From: Paroedura picta
Lineage: Eukaryota; Chordata; Lepidosauria; Squamata; Gekkonidae
Direction: 5' to 3'
NCBI RefSeq assembly: GCF_049243985.1
Contig: NC_135375.1
Coordinates: forward strand, 21,948,490 to 22,012,489
Length of the DNA stretch: 64,000 nt
Within the stretch, counting starts at the first letter, position 1. The number at the start of each line of letters is the position of its first letter. Below the pieces are notes generated by a model. The model was not told where the DNA came from, did no database searches, and worked only from the letters and a program-made list of their open reading frames with translations. The position numbers and the translations under genes are program-made. Of this stretch, positions 31,125-42,873 are shown piece after piece.

Positions 31125-31500
31125 TGGTCAGGGCCCCCTCCTTCCCTCACAAACACATGCACACATACCCAGACTCCCTTCCCCACTCCCCCCAACCTCC
31201 TCCTTGGTTCCTTGCCTTTCCCTCCCTTGCAAACACACATGCAGACATAGAGACATAGAGAGCTTCCCTTCCTATCATCCCATTTCCCCCCCTTACCTAT
31301 TCGTTTCCCAAACTCCTCCTTGCTTCCTCCCCCCTCTCTCCCTCACAAACACACACATAGAGTCTCTCCCCCCTTCCCCCCTGCTGTTTGCCCCTTTACC
31401 TATTGGTTTCCCAACCCCCCCACCCTCCCTCCTAAGCAAATACACACACAGAGAGACATACACACTTCCTTCCCCCATCCTGCTTACCTGCTCCTCCACC
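31125..31500. repeat. Pyrimidine-rich imperfect tandem repeat, unit about 110 bp
   Basis: Three to four degenerate units each run CCTCCTTG(G/C)TTCCT, CCCTCACAAACACACA, CATAGAG, TTCCC-rich and TTACCTATT(C/G)GTTTCCCAA. The plus strand is almost all C, T and A. Overlapping open frames in three phases are composition artefacts. Confidence 0.75.
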
Positions 31501-31899
31501 ATTGCCTCAACCAGTGGCTGCCTTGGCTCCTGGGAACTATGCAGCCACTGGCTGGGCCCTTCTGGCAGGCTTCATGGGAGGGACTATGGACAGAACACCT
31601 GTCTACATTTCCGTTTTATGGGGTGTGCCAGAAGATGTGTCCCGCATCAATAATTCTGGCTTTATTGACCTGATTGGAGAGGGGGTTGACAGTTTTTGCT
31701 TGTAAAATTTCAGAATATTTTGAGATGGTTCCTGGGAAGGTAGAGGGGCTTCATCTAGGCCCCATCTGAGCTGGTCCACAATTTTGTAAATCTGCATTGT
31801 GAAAAGGGATGGAAGTATAGCTATGATTCAGGATTAAACTTGAAGCTACAAGATTTGTCTGCTTTTTCTCAGGAGCAGAGTGTGAGGTCAAAATTGGGG
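31501..31899. other. No recognised feature
   Basis: No family recognised. An open frame here (31502-31705) has no recognisable motif. Confidence 0.4.
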
Positions 31900-32050
31900 G
31901 GGGATGGATTCTGGTTTTGGGGGCATCATCTGGACATGGAATTGGGGTCAGTGTGGGTGGACAGATAGTTGTATATTTCCTGTATTCTGCCAACGGTTGG
32001 ACTAGATGACCTTGGCGATACCTTTCAACCCTATAATTCTATATGATTCC
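31900..32050 (+). mobile_element. CR1 LINE 3' end
   Basis: GGACATGGAATTGGGGTCAGT, CTGTATTCTGCCAACGG, GGACTAGATGACCTTGG and CCCTATAATTCTATATG repeat the order of the CR1 end at 29.8 kb. Confidence 0.8.
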
Positions 32051-33361
32051 TATTATCTTCATCTTGAGCCACTAGGAACAGCTGTGGCCTTCTTTTGATC
32101 CTCCAGGTGCCTTCCTCTGCCCCTAAGTGGATACCATTAGAGTTCCTCCCCAATTCACCAGCCTCTATTCTCTGTTGACATATATTTGGCCTCAGGAGAT
32201 CTGCAATCCCTAGCTGAGAGAATAGAAATGAAGGCTGTTGTGCTTTGCTATGGGAAAATTTGAGATTATATCCTACTGCCTTTGCTTGGTGAAGAATGTT
32301 GGATCATCCCAGCTGAAATATTTTACAGTTTGCCAATAAAGCTCTAGTTTTCAATGCCACATTCTGCATTTGCAATGATATTTGATGGGTTTTTAATCTG
32401 GGAGTTACTCAAAACTGCATTTCCCCCTCCCTTTCAAGCATACCACTAGCCTAAGTATCTGCCAGATCTTCCATTACAATCCCAGTGTTTAATTTCACTC
32501 AGGAAACACATGAAAAACATTAGATGGATGACTTTGTCTTCTTTCCCTTTTGTGAAAAAGAGGGGAAGCCAGCAAAATCCATGAGAATCCAAGCCTGCCT
32601 AGTCAATAAATTACTTCTCCTATCAAGAACTAGAAGAAAATCAAGCTGACCTTCTCATCAACTCACCCAAACTACAACTAATAGCTTGATGGCTTCAAAT
32701 CAAGGAGCTAAAAATACATCTCAAGGCTGTGACCTTGCTGATCTTAAATAAGCCTAACCAGTTGCTACCCAGATTATGGCTCCAGCTCAATTAAAAACAA
32801 AAAACCTGGATAGAGAATTGTTTTGCAGAGGCACATGGTTTCCAAAAACCATTGATGTTTTCATTCTTAGATGAATTTTAAAATATGTAGCACGTCTGTC
32901 CCAGAAAACTGCATTGAATCGAATGCATCAGTCATATTGAAAACATTTTCTTTAGTTCTGCCATGTTATTTCTTCTTTTTTAAGTGTAGTTTATAATAAT
33001 ATTTTGTGCAATGGCCTTTTATGGCACATGGGCATTTTGAGCTGCAAGAAGTTATCATACCCTGGTGGAGTCTGAAAGGAATGATTTTGGATGCAGCAAA
33101 AGGGGAAAGAGTTGTGAGGTGGAACAGCTGGAGAATGTTGCTCATCTACTGGCAAAGCAGCTCTTGGGATACTGGCTTGGGATACAGACTAAGACTAAGA
33201 CTGCAATCCAGCAGCTCCAAACTCTCACTGGAGTAAGCCCCAATGCAAAAATTGATACTTACATGCCAGGAGACTTGCTTAGGCTTTCCCCCATCCTAAA
33301 CAAGTCTACTCCCAATAGAGAAATGGAAAATTTCTCAGGTGCAGTCACTGTAAAGTGTCCC
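32051..33361. other. No recognised feature
   Basis: No gene or family recognised, except a possible old-repeat phrase (ACTGGAGTAAGCCCCAATG) near 33230. Confidence 0.45.
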
Positions 33362-33364
33362 TAA

Positions 33365-33545
33365 GACCGTTTATGCACTGGAGGTTTCATGCTGGGCTGC
33401 AGGCTGGAGTTTTAGTCGTGGCAGGCTGTCCCACCTCTTCCTGCACCCACATGGGGGAGCATTTGGCCTGGTGCACATCATCCGCCCCTGATTTGTGCTC
33501 CTGCACGGGAGGTGGAACAGTGAATTTCCCAGTGCATAAATGGTC
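33365..33545. mobile_element. MITE with GACCGTTTATGCACTGG ends and TAA duplication
   Basis: The left end GACCGTTTATGCACTGG is inverted at the right as CCAGTGCATAAATGGTC. TAA occurs on both sides (33362-33364, 33546-33548). A 3-bp TAA/TTA target is the habit of PIF/Harbinger transposons. Length 181 bases, no coding content. Confidence 0.78.
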
Positions 33546-33564
33546 TAATGCTGCACTCTTCAAG

Positions 33565-33840
33565 ATAGAATTGCCAATTGTGCACCAGCAAGATTTGAGG
33601 GGCAGTGCTTAAGGATGCTGGAGTTTGGGGGGAATGTGATGTCACTTCTGAGTAACACTCTAGGAATGTCTCCATACTCTTTGGTGTTTACCATAGAAAC
33701 TGGGAGAAATGTTCAAGTGGCATGGAGGATGTGTTGTCACTTCTAGCTGAAAGATTAAGGGATGTCACTTCTGGATGAATCTCTAGGAATCCCCACAATC
33801 TCTATGATCTGTACCATAAAGACTGGGAGAAATTTATCCC
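33565..33840 (+). repeat. Repeat E, with an internal near-duplicate
   Basis: ATGTCACTTCTG with ACTCTAGGAATGTC and CATAGAAACTGGGAGAAATG is followed by a second version: GATGTCACTTCTGGATGAATC, CTCTAGGAATCCCC and CATAAAGACTGGGAGAAAT. It matches the 2.75-kb fragment. Confidence 0.5.
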
Positions 33841-34125
33841 CTACCATTTTTTCCTGCTCCTCAAATTATCAAAGGTGGGGAAGTATGAGTTGTTGGAATA
33901 TTGCCCACTCCCACCATGTTAGTTCTAGTGTCATCCTATGGAAGTTTATTCAGAATCATGTCCACTTTGTTCAGTGGACATATGCCCAGGAAAGTGTGCA
34001 TAGAATCACAGGTTTAGACAGCTCAATATGCATCCCCTAACTTTCCATCTTATATGTTCTTGGGGTTACAATCCTTAAAATCATACAAACAAAATGAATC
34101 AATCCAGCACACATTTTCAAGTTTT

Positions 34126-34408
34126 AAAGGTAAAGGTATCCCCTGTGCAAGCACCGGGTCATGTCTGACCCTTGGGGAGACGCCCTCCAGTGTTTTCATG
34201 GCAGACTCAATACGGGGTGGTTTGCCAGTGCCTTCCCCAGTCATTACCATTTACCCCCAGCAAGCTGGGTACTCATTTTACCAACCTCAGAAGGATGGAA
34301 GGCTGAGTCAACCTTGAGCCGGCTGCTGGGGTCGAGCTCCCAGCCTCATGGGCAGAGCTTTCAGACTGCATGTCTGCCGCCTTACCACTCTGCGCCACAA
34401 GAGGCTCT
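34126..34408 (-). mobile_element. SINE-B, near full length
   Basis: AAAGGTAAAGGTATCCCCTGT at the left to GCGCCACAAGAGGCTCTT at the right, with reversed B box GGTCGAGCTCCCAGCC. The flanks share AAGTTTTAA-like words, but a clean duplication is hard to define because TTTTAAGTCTTAAGTC is itself repetitive. Confidence 0.92.
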
Positions 34409-34934
34409 TAAGTTTTAAGTCTTAAGTCTTCAAGTTTTAGCATCAGTTAAAATAACTTTCTTTTTTAAAAAACTCAAACAAAAATGCATGAATGTAACCT
34501 GATGCCTTATAGATGGTGAGGCTTCCAAGAAGGGGACTTCCAGAGCTGTGACGTCACCACAGAAAAGTTCTCTCCAATAACCACGTCCTCAATCTGTGGT
34601 GGTAAAATGTCAGCACAGCAGACTAGAACTAGTGAAACCACAGGTCAAAACTGTTCCTGTACCTGTGAGTTCTCATACTTTCTCAACCTAACTCCTCTTA
34701 CATGGGTGTTGTATTGACAAAATAGAGAAAGGGAGAACTTTGTATATCATCTTGAGCTTCTTGGAAGAAGATGTACATACGGTAGATATAGATCTGGATG
34801 TTCAACCTTTGGAAATTAACAGTTCTTGGGAAAGTTATAATAAATCACCTATAATCCAGCATAGGTATTCAGTATTTTTTTTTAGGAATGGGGGTAGGAA
34901 GGGGATCTTATTATTGTGCTGCCATGTTGTGACA
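34409..34934. other. No recognised feature
   Basis: No repeat family or gene recognised. Confidence 0.5.
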
Positions 34935-35024
34935 TTTTAAAGTCTTTTAATGGGAATTTTAATGGGTTTTTTAAGACATTGTAACCCACCGCGAGCCATT
35001 TGGGAGTGGCGGGAAATAAATCGA

Positions 35025-35094
<70 letters not shown>
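34935..35094 (+). mobile_element. LINE 3' tail extended as (AAT)n
   Basis: TGTAACCCACCGCGAGCCATT, GGGAGTGGCGGGAAATAAAT, then about 70 bases of AAT units (35024-35094). The frame of repeated tyrosines on the minus strand is an artefact. Confidence 0.75.
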
Positions 35095-35882
35095 GGTGAC
35101 AATTTGTGGCATTCTATCGCATTGATAGTGTAATCTGATCTTGGGGCAGTTGGTGACTGCCTAGGGCTGCCTAGGGCTGAGCTTTTTAGCAGCTGTGTTT
35201 ACAGATTCGTTGGCATCATACGCATTTGTTGTCTCCCCTTAATTTCCATTTATTTGCATTGCTTGCCACTTGTAATAGATGTAAAATGTCAACTAGCGAT
35301 TTATTGGTGAACAAATAATATGAGAATGCACTGCACAAAAATTTGGTACAGGGAAACAGAAAGAACCACAACGGAGATACAAAATCCAAATGTAGGGAGG
35401 AGGAACAATTCTAGATTATCCCTATAATCTGTCATTGGCTATGAGTTTGAGGACTTCTTGCCTCCTTACATCAATTTTGTTTTCTTTCTGAAGCAGGAAA
35501 TAAACTGGATCATAACTTGGACTGGATCATAACTTAAGCCTGCAAAAGATAAGGCGGTTGAGATGATCTTTCATTGGGCCACTCAATGGTCATAAATGTA
35601 TACCAGCTTTGGAGCTCTGTCTATTTCCAAGGTGTGGGATCAATAAAACAGCAACATTACAATGGAGAGTATCGGAATGAATCTGAATCCTACTGACAGA
35701 AGCTTTCTAAGGACAAGGGCAGTCAAAAGTGTCCACATAAATTCTGTGAGGATTTGAGACTTGATCCTGAATTAACTTGCAACAGAGTTGCCCATACATA
35801 ACAGTTTGCAAAAAGCCTTCCCAAAAGGTAAAGAAGATGCCACTCATCTATATTTCTAGCTGACTTTTATTTAAGTGGCAGA
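35095..35882. other. No recognised feature
   Basis: A short direct repeat (TGGATCATAACTT, 35508 and 35524) is the only pattern noted. Confidence 0.5.
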
Positions 35883-36098
35883 CTAGGGTTGCTAGCTCTG
35901 GGTGGGGAAATACCTGAAGACTTTGGGGTGGAGCTGGGAAGGATTTGCGGTGGGGAGGTGTCTCAATGGACTATAAGGCTATGGAGTCTACCTTCCAAAG
36001 CAGCTATTTCCTCTGGGGGAACTGATCTATGTCACCTGGAGATGTGCTGTAAAACCAGGGGATCCCCAGGTCCTACCTGAGGACTGGCATGCTTACTT
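35883..36098 (+). repeat. Repeat D, near full length
   Basis: TAGGGTTGCTAGCTCTGGGTG, GGGGAAATACCTGAAGAC, CTTCCAAAGCAGCTATTTCC, GGGGGAACTGATCTATG, CACCTGGAGATG and ATCCCCAGGTCC. Confidence 0.75.
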
Positions 36099-36235
36099 AG
36101 AGGTTGTTCTGTATGCAGACTGAAAAAGATTGTACAAGACTCAGAGCTTGAGACATGAGGCTGGGATCCTGAGCCCTTACTTGGAATTCAATAGGCCTGG
36201 GCTATTAACCAACAATAGAAGGGACTTATGGACCT

Positions 36236-36352
36236 ATTGGGGAAGGCACTGGCAAACCACCCCGTATTGAGTCTGCCATGAAAACGCTAGAGGGCGTCAC
36301 CTCATGGGTCAGATATGACCTGGTGCTTGCACAGGGGATACCTTTACCTTTA
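36236..36352 (+). mobile_element. SINE-B, 5' truncated
   Basis: It begins at TTGGGGAAGGCACTGGCAAAC and runs to TTGCACAGGGGATACC and CTTTACCTTTACC. The tRNA head is absent. Confidence 0.92.
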
Positions 36353-36599
36353 CCTTTATGGACTTATCAAGAGCCAGCCTTAAGATCCAATCATGGGCCT
36401 CTGTTAAGGACCAATCACATCCCTTGGTGGGAGTTAATGTAAGTTCGACCACTTGCTTGCCTGCTGTTCAGTATTTCTGGCTCCAGTAAAGTTGTTGGTT
36501 GTTGGAGCTGAGGGTCCATGTCTTACTGAACTCACAGATTTAATAGAGGTAAAGAAGGTTTGATGGTCCCAGGATCAATGGTCAGCTTTAAAAAAAATA

Positions 36600-36725
36600 G
36601 GATTGGGTAGCAAGTGCTGTGAAAGACCCTGCTTGAGACCCACTACCAGTCAGCATAGACAATACTGACCCTGATAGACCAGTAGGAAGACTCTGCTTAA
36701 ATCAGGTTCATGTGTTTGGTTTACT
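36600..36725 (+). mobile_element. SINE-C 3' half
   Basis: GTGCTGTGAAAGACCCTGCTT, GAGACCCACTACCAGTC, GACAATACTGACCCTGATAG and CAGGTTCATGTG follow the SINE-C order. Confidence 0.72.
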
Positions 36726-37034
36726 GATGTTCATTGAGAAGGACACACAATAAGACATTGATTGCATCCATATGTAAACTCAAGAAGGACAATATAAAAG
36801 TAACATCAAAACTTCCAGTTCTTCCTTGGTCTTAATCATTAATAGGTCTCTGGGAAACTCAGCTAAAATTGATGGATTAAGAATGGGAAGTTGGGGATAA
36901 GACCAACAAGCTAGTGATATTAAGTAAAATGCACCTAATTTTGGTAGGTGGGGGGAGTTTAGAACCAACCAGTGAAAACCAACTGCAGAAAAGTGTAAGG
37001 CTTGTCTAACTGAGACTTGAAATGACAAGGTCTT

Positions 37035-37212
37035 TGGGGAAGGAGCCATGGCTTAATGGCAGAGCACGTGCTGGACATGCAGAAGGTCCCAGGTTCAATC
37101 CCTGGCATCTCCTGTGAAAGGATCAGGTAGCAGGTGATGTAAAAAACCTCAACCCGAGATCCTGAAGAGCTGCTGCAAGTCTGAGCAGACATACTGACTT
37201 CAGTGGCTCAGC
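37035..37212 (+). mobile_element. SINE-C with tRNA head
   Basis: GGAGCCATGGCTTAATGGCAG is the A-box side. CAGGTTCAATCCCTGGC is the B box. GAAAGGATCAGGTAGCAGG, CCTGAAGAGCTGCTGC and GACATACTGACTTCAGTGG follow. It is the best SINE-C copy here. It is not a functional tRNA gene because SINE body follows the head. Confidence 0.85.
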
Positions 37213-37289
37213 ATAATAGGATACCACAGTGAAAAAACCATACAATTCAAGGGCCATGCTATGTCACTGCGACCAGATATCAGGGTACC

Positions 37290-37569
37290 AGCCAGTTTGG
37301 TGTAGTGGTTAGAAGTACGGACTTCTAATCTGGCATGCCAGGTTCGATTCTGCACTCCCCCCACATGCAGCCAGCTGGGTGACCTTGGGCTTGCCACAGC
37401 ACTGATAAAGCTGTTCTGACAGAGCAGCGATATCAGGGCTCTCTCAGCCTCACCCACCCCACAGGGTGTCTGTTGTGGGGAGAGGAATGGGAAGGTGACT
37501 GTAAGCCGCTTTGAGCCTCCTTCGGGTAGGGAAAAGCAGCATATAAGAACCAACTCTTCTTCTTCTTCT
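37290..37569 (+). mobile_element. SINE-A, full length
   Basis: AGCCAGTTTGGTGTAGTGG, B box CCAGGTTCGATTCTG (intact GGTTCGATTC), body, TATAAGAACCAACTC and a short CTT tail. Confidence 0.96.
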
Positions 37570-38399
37570 TACATTACGCACAGCCTATGCTCACCCAGAA
37601 TTCTTTCTGACTTTGCAAGGGATCCTGGGTTGCTCCTCTCCATGGGACAGTTGCAGGTTTCTGATTGGCTGACTGCAGGATTCTGGCCTGCTATGCTTTT
37701 GGTTTGTAGCATCTCTGCCAATAACTCATGGTGACGCCTTGGGCTGTAGCCTGCAACCTTGTGAAAATGAACAAATGTGTCCTGCCATTTTGGCAACACT
37801 GGTATAAAAACATTTCCTCTTGAGAAACAATGGATCTGTATGATCCAAGAGTCATTCTCTGTGCTTGTACAAAGCTGGACATGAATATTTTAGGAAGGAA
37901 ATCCAGGCACGGAGTTGCCCATTCTATCTGTGTGTATGTTTTTTTCTGTCCTTGCAGGCACAAAAACTCTCTCTGAAAAATTCCTCTGTCCTTTCAAGAG
38001 CACGAATAGTGTGGCCAAAGAGTGTGTCTCCACTCTGGACAACCAGGTCAGTGTGTGAAAAGCAAGGACATCCCTGTTTTCCCAGCAGTTCAAAGTATCT
38101 CCTTTAACCACAGTGTAGGGGGGAGGGATTGGCTGTTCTAACTACAAGCAGACAGAACATCCAAGCAAAGCATTGACTAAGCAAATTGTCATCCCTTCTA
38201 AAGCTCAAAGTTAGTCATATTCTTTGATTCTCTAGCCTTCCATTTCCATTCAAAACGACCACATTCCCCCCCAAATTTTTCTACTGCTCAGTAACTAATT
38301 CATCTTTAAGGTTGCTGAGCACCCAGAAGAAGACAATGAAAGTCGTGTATTGGTACAATTTGGCACTAAACATGTTGTTTAAGAAATGTTAACATCTAC
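37570..38399. other. No recognised feature
   Basis: No repeat or gene recognised. Overlapping open frames on both strands have no family motif. Confidence 0.45.
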
Positions 38400-38678
38400 A
38401 GAGAGCCAGTTTGATGTAGTGGTTAGGAGTGTGGACTTCTAATCTGGCATGCTAGGTTTGATTCTGCACTCCCCCACATGCAGCCAGCTGGGTGGCCTTG
38501 GGCTCACCACAGCACTGAGAAAACAGTTCTGACCGAGCAATGATATCAGGGCTCTCTCAGCCTCACCCACCTCACAGGGTGTCTGTTGTGGGGAGAGGAA
38601 GGGAAGGTGACTGTAAGCCACTTTGAGCCTCCTTTGGGTAGAGAAAAGCGGCATATAAGAACCAGCTCTTCTTCTCCT
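38400..38678 (+). mobile_element. SINE-A, full length
   Basis: AGAGCCAGTTTGATGTAGTGG, B box TAGGTTTGATTCTG, body, GCATATAAGAACCAGC and a very short CTT tail. Confidence 0.95.
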
Positions 38679-40126
38679 AATTAGCCAGAACAAATAGCAC
38701 CCACTTTAAGACCAAGACAGCACACTCACAATAGTGGGGGAAGTATAGTGGAAGTACCTTTGCAGCGGAATTAGCTGTAGTTTTGCATCACTTCCAATTT
38801 GCAGCAGAATGTAATTGCATGAGCTCAGTGGTCTCATGTATCTCTTCATAAACGCACACATGAAAATATGCCCAGCCTATGAACTAGGGAATCTTTATAG
38901 TACACATGAGCCTCATATAATGTTTTAGCTTGGCAGAAAAGAACTTACTACAGCCAAGGGAAAAGAGTAAAACAAAACCATAAAAGCATCAGTGACGTCT
39001 TGCCGGAGTTATATAAACAGAGAGCACTGGCCGTGCCAATCTTCACTTGGCTACAAAAAAGGGGCAATTATCAAGTAGGAACATGGTCAGTATATCGGTG
39101 AAGAGGAAGTAAAAACTGGGTGAGAATGTATACCGGAATGAGCAACCTCATGGCAAGGTTTAAGGGTCATGCAGTGTCGTCAACCACGGTGAAATGTCCT
39201 TTTCTGACTGCAAATAATTCTCTTTAAAAATCATAATAAAGATAATAATACAATAAAATATATATAAGAGTTGAGATAATAGCATTACCAAGAAGAGAAG
39301 TAGCTGACATCCTATAGAATATTTGCATGGCTTAAGCCAACTTTGCTCTTGGATTCAGTGGGCGTTTATAGACCTAACAGCAGAGGTCTTCACCCTTTCC
39401 AGGACCTTCAACCCCCAGGTTGTCGCAAGGGACCTTCTGAGCTTGAAGCATGTGATAGGAAGTCACATGAATTCCCCACAATGTGTTGTGTGACAGGAAG
39501 AGGCTGAGCCCGCATTCACAGGGGACCTCTTTTTTCAGACTTTCATCTTTGATCCATTGCCAGCTAAACATCCTTGAAATATTTTATCAGTTAGATTCTT
39601 TCTTAGCCATTCCTCGCCAACATTTTGAACACCCCTCCACTAGGAACAGGCCAAATGTTTTTAGCTTCATAAGAAAACATGCCTTCTTCATGCACAAAAC
39701 CACACAAGAGTCGCTTCTCATGGGACTTCCTATAAGCACATTTGTTCCCATCCACTCACTCTGGGACCTGGCTGTGAAGACCAGTACTTTTGTTCACATC
39801 ATGGGCTAGATCATTAAAATGTTTTGGTTTTTCTTCCATCTCAAAACAATTTTCCTCATGATTTCTGGAACTGGACTCCTACACAATCATTTTGATTGGA
39901 CAATACTGATGGACTAAGGATCTGATTCAGTGAAAGGCATCTTCTTCTGAGCTGTCTTGCACAAGAAGGTACCAAGCAGTCTTCCTTAGGTAGCTCTTCC
40001 TTAGGTAGCTGTTTGATGTCCTTCCTTGTTTCTGCCCTTTCAAGCAAAGTGGAAGATTATCCTAGGTTATATCTGAGGAAAATCCGGACTCACTGAATAT
40101 CCATGCTTGAAACAATAGCCTTCAGC
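38679..40126. other. No recognised feature
   Basis: About 1.4 kb that looks single-copy. The open frame at 39483-39809 shows no recognisable domain. Confidence 0.45.
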
Positions 40127-40880
40127 TTTTCCTTGCATTATTTTCTTTTCCAGTGACTCTGGTCTTCTCAGAATGGGACCAAAGTACCCTAGCCACAGTT
40201 GGGTCCTTTTATGTTCTCGGGAGCGTTCAGACTTGATTTGATCTAGGGCAGAGTCTGCACTTACTTTATTTATTCCATTGTCAATCCTGTTGAATTCAGA
40301 TCACTTTGAACTCGGGTCTTCCTCTCCCCCCCTCCTCCCCATTGAAACAGGAAAGTCTTCTGCACGTGGTTAGGGAGGCTCAGAAGGTGTGGGGGGCTCT
40401 TTCTTTTCTTGAAGCCTCTTTCTTTTCTTGAAGGGGGGGGAGAGGATCGAAAAAGGCAGAGGAGGGAGGAAAAATCTAGGACTGACAGAAGTTGAGAGAA
40501 ATTAGGGGCTTCTCCTTTAAGGCAAGTATGTCACATGACCAGGTGTAGCCTATCAGAGGTTCTCTACCGTGGAGCTTTCTTTATTCAGGATTTTCAGCAC
40601 TCTAAGATATCGCACTATAAAGGTAGGGTCACTCCAGATCAATCCTTCTTGCTGCAGAAGAAAAATTTAAATCGCCCAAAATTCAAACAGAAATCACATT
40701 CAGTATAGAGGGCAGGGACTGAATCGATCTGGGGTTGGAATAAAAGCTCCAAGCAGTTTACACCTAGGACCCCCTTATTTGTCTTTTTTGGCGGCCCACA
40801 GTTACCACATCGCATTACAGGCCACATTTCCGATTCTTCAAGTGCATCCCGACACAGAGACATTTTTTGAACACTCGAAA
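40127..40880 (-). mobile_element. RTE-type LINE piece, split by R1
   Basis: Left part: TTTTCCAGTGACTCTGGTCTT, GACCAAAGTACCCTAGCC and GAGCGTTCAGACTTGATTTGA. Right part after R1: CCTTATTTGTCTTTTTTGGC and GGCCCACAGTTACC. This matches the order seen at 3.6/4.6 kb and 48.6/49.2 kb. Confidence 0.65.
40246..40764 (+). repeat. Repeat R1, copy 1
   Basis: It starts GGGCAGAGTCTGCACTTACTT and ends GCAGTTTACACC. It matches 51811-52386 across nearly its whole length (for example ATCGAAAAAGGCAGAGGAGG, GTCACATGACCAGGTGTAGC, TTGGAATAAAAGCTCC). The ends are weakly inverted. TATAAAG- and AATAAA-like words occur. No coding content. A non-autonomous DNA element or a solo LTR are both possible. Confidence 0.8.
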
Positions 40881-41414
40881 TGTAGCAAGCAAATGCACAT
40901 TTTCTCCAGCACGGAGACACATGGCAGGAGTCACTATATCACTCTGTTAGGAAAGAGGCAGGGATAAAGCCAGCAGACCAGTGGCACCCATTGAGGCCTG
41001 CAAGGCCTGTGAAAGGCGCTTAAGGGAGGAGCCACCGGTGAGCCTGCCAAAATGAAAAACAAAACCCCCGCTGTGTCAGTGAGGAAAGAACTTTCTGTTC
41101 GGTCCAGATAATTTATTGTCTGGCTGCTGCAGGGAGGTGTGAATCTCAGTAGGCTGAGAAAGCGACGAGGCAAAATAGAGAAGGGAGCCAAAAACCTGCC
41201 AACTTTGCTTTCGGGCCCAACCTGTGTGAAGCTATTAGGCTTTGTAAGCTCACATCTGGAAGAGAGGGAAAGATTCACGGCTGCTTATAACCATCTATTA
41301 TACATGTTTTGAAGGAAGATTGCAAACTTAGGGCTGCTTCACACCTAGGCCTCGTTTCTTTGTGTGAGCAATCCCAAGGGATGAAACCAGCGGCAGCAGA
41401 GTTGTTTTTTACAC
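40881..41414. other. No recognised feature
   Basis: No repeat family recognised. The open frame at 40934-41278 on the minus strand has no motif. Confidence 0.45.
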
Positions 41415-41590
41415 CCCGCGTTTCACCGCCCAAAGGAATCTCAAAGCAGCTTACAATGGCCTTCCCTTCCTCTCCCCACAACAGACACCCTGTGAGGTAG
41501 GTCTGAGAGAGCTCGGACAGGACTGCTCTGTGAGAACAGCACTATCAGGCCTGTGACAAGTCCAAGGTCACCCAGCTGGCTCCCTGTAAG
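41415..41590 (-). mobile_element. SINE-A body, reversed, older
   Basis: AATCTCAAAGCAGCTTACAAT, CCACAACAGACACCCTGTGAG and AAGGTCACCCAGCTGGCTCC. The tRNA head and tail are both missing. Confidence 0.82.
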
Positions 41591-41749
41591 CATATTTATG
41601 AGGGCTCTTCTCATTATGATCATACAAGCTAGGATCCTGCCAATGGTGCATTATAAAGACAGCACACTGCCCTCAGTTCTTTCAATACATGTGTTTACCA
41701 TGCTGCTCGATTTTTCAAGATCCTAGTTCATGTGAATAAAAAAATCATA

Positions 41750-42302
41750 CATATTTAATTTGTATACTGTCGTATACCCATTAGCTCAGGGCCGTTAACA
41801 ACAGCTTAAAACAATACATCATCATCATACCCAATAAAACAACAGGCCTACATTAAAAACCACCTCCTGTTACTGACTCCCTGTGGGGATTTGTCAGGGT
41901 TTGGAGGGTTGGTGGATGTTTCTTGTGCGGAGGCCAGCTTCTCATAATGCCATTGCCTGCCCTCAGCCATAGGCCTGGTGGATCAGATCAGTTCTGCAGG
42001 CCCTCCGGAATTCTGCGTTCCACCAGGTCAGGGCCAACACTGAAAAGGACCTGGTCGAGTCCAATATTATCTTTCTGTGGCTGGGGGCCCAAAGCAGATT
42101 CAAACTCTCTGATCATAACATTCTTGTGAGGGGGGGAGGAGGCACAGGGGAAGAGAAGGTCCTGAAGATACAGGGGTCCTCGGGGCGGGGGTTAGGGCCT
42201 TGAACATCAGAGTCAAAACCTTGATTCTGATCCCATTTTCAATCTGGAGCCAGTGCAGTTGGGAGAGCTGCATCGAAGATCTATGTGTTGTCCCTTTCAA
42301 GA
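41750..42302 (-). mobile_element. L2-type LINE 3' region
   Basis: The left edge is the tail (TTTAATTTGTATACTGTCG, GGGCCGTTAACAACAGC). Then come CATAGGCCTGGTGGATCAG and CGTTCCACCAGGTCAGGGCC, whose reverse complement encodes an L2-like ALTWWNA phrase, and near 42240 TCTGGAGCCAGTGCAGTTGG (reversed LHWLQ-like). Broken throughout. Confidence 0.65.
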
Positions 42303-42430
42303 ATAGGGATGCCAGCCTCCAGGTGGAAATGGAGAATTATAGGTCAATTCCAGACTATATAGATCAAATCCTCTGGAGAAAATCGATGTTTTGGAGGGTG
42401 GACTCTATGGCATGGTACCCCACCGAGCCT
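42303..42430 (-). repeat. Repeat D, reversed, diverged
   Basis: ATAGGGATGCCAGCCTCCAGG, CTCTGGAGAAAATCGATG and GGACTCTATGGCATGGTACCC match reversed repeat D. Confidence 0.6.
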
Positions 42431-42675
42431 GAATCTGACAGTCTTTCCTTCCCATCCCCTGCTGATGGACAAGGGGGACCTAGATAGCTTATTCAAGCAA
42501 CATGGCAACTATATCTATTGGGAGGGCTTCTACACTCTTTCTGGCCTCCCAGAAACTTCTGAAGAGCCCTCCTGTGAACCTAACATGGGAACACTGAATC
42601 AGTCTGCATTTCCTGCTGCACCCAAGCCCTGTTAAAAAGCAAAGATCTTGGATGATCCCAAGCTTCTCTTCCCTG

Positions 42676-42873
<198 letters not shown>

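Noticed and set aside
31114-31673. Proline/serine-rich frames in three phases
   Set aside because: They come from a pyrimidine-rich tandem repeat; open in all phases because stop codons are rare in that composition.
34882-35112. Polytyrosine frame
   Set aside because: It is an AAT microsatellite at a LINE tail.
37035-37110. A functional tRNA gene
   Set aside because: A and B boxes are present, but the sequence continues into the SINE-C body and the cloverleaf is not intact.
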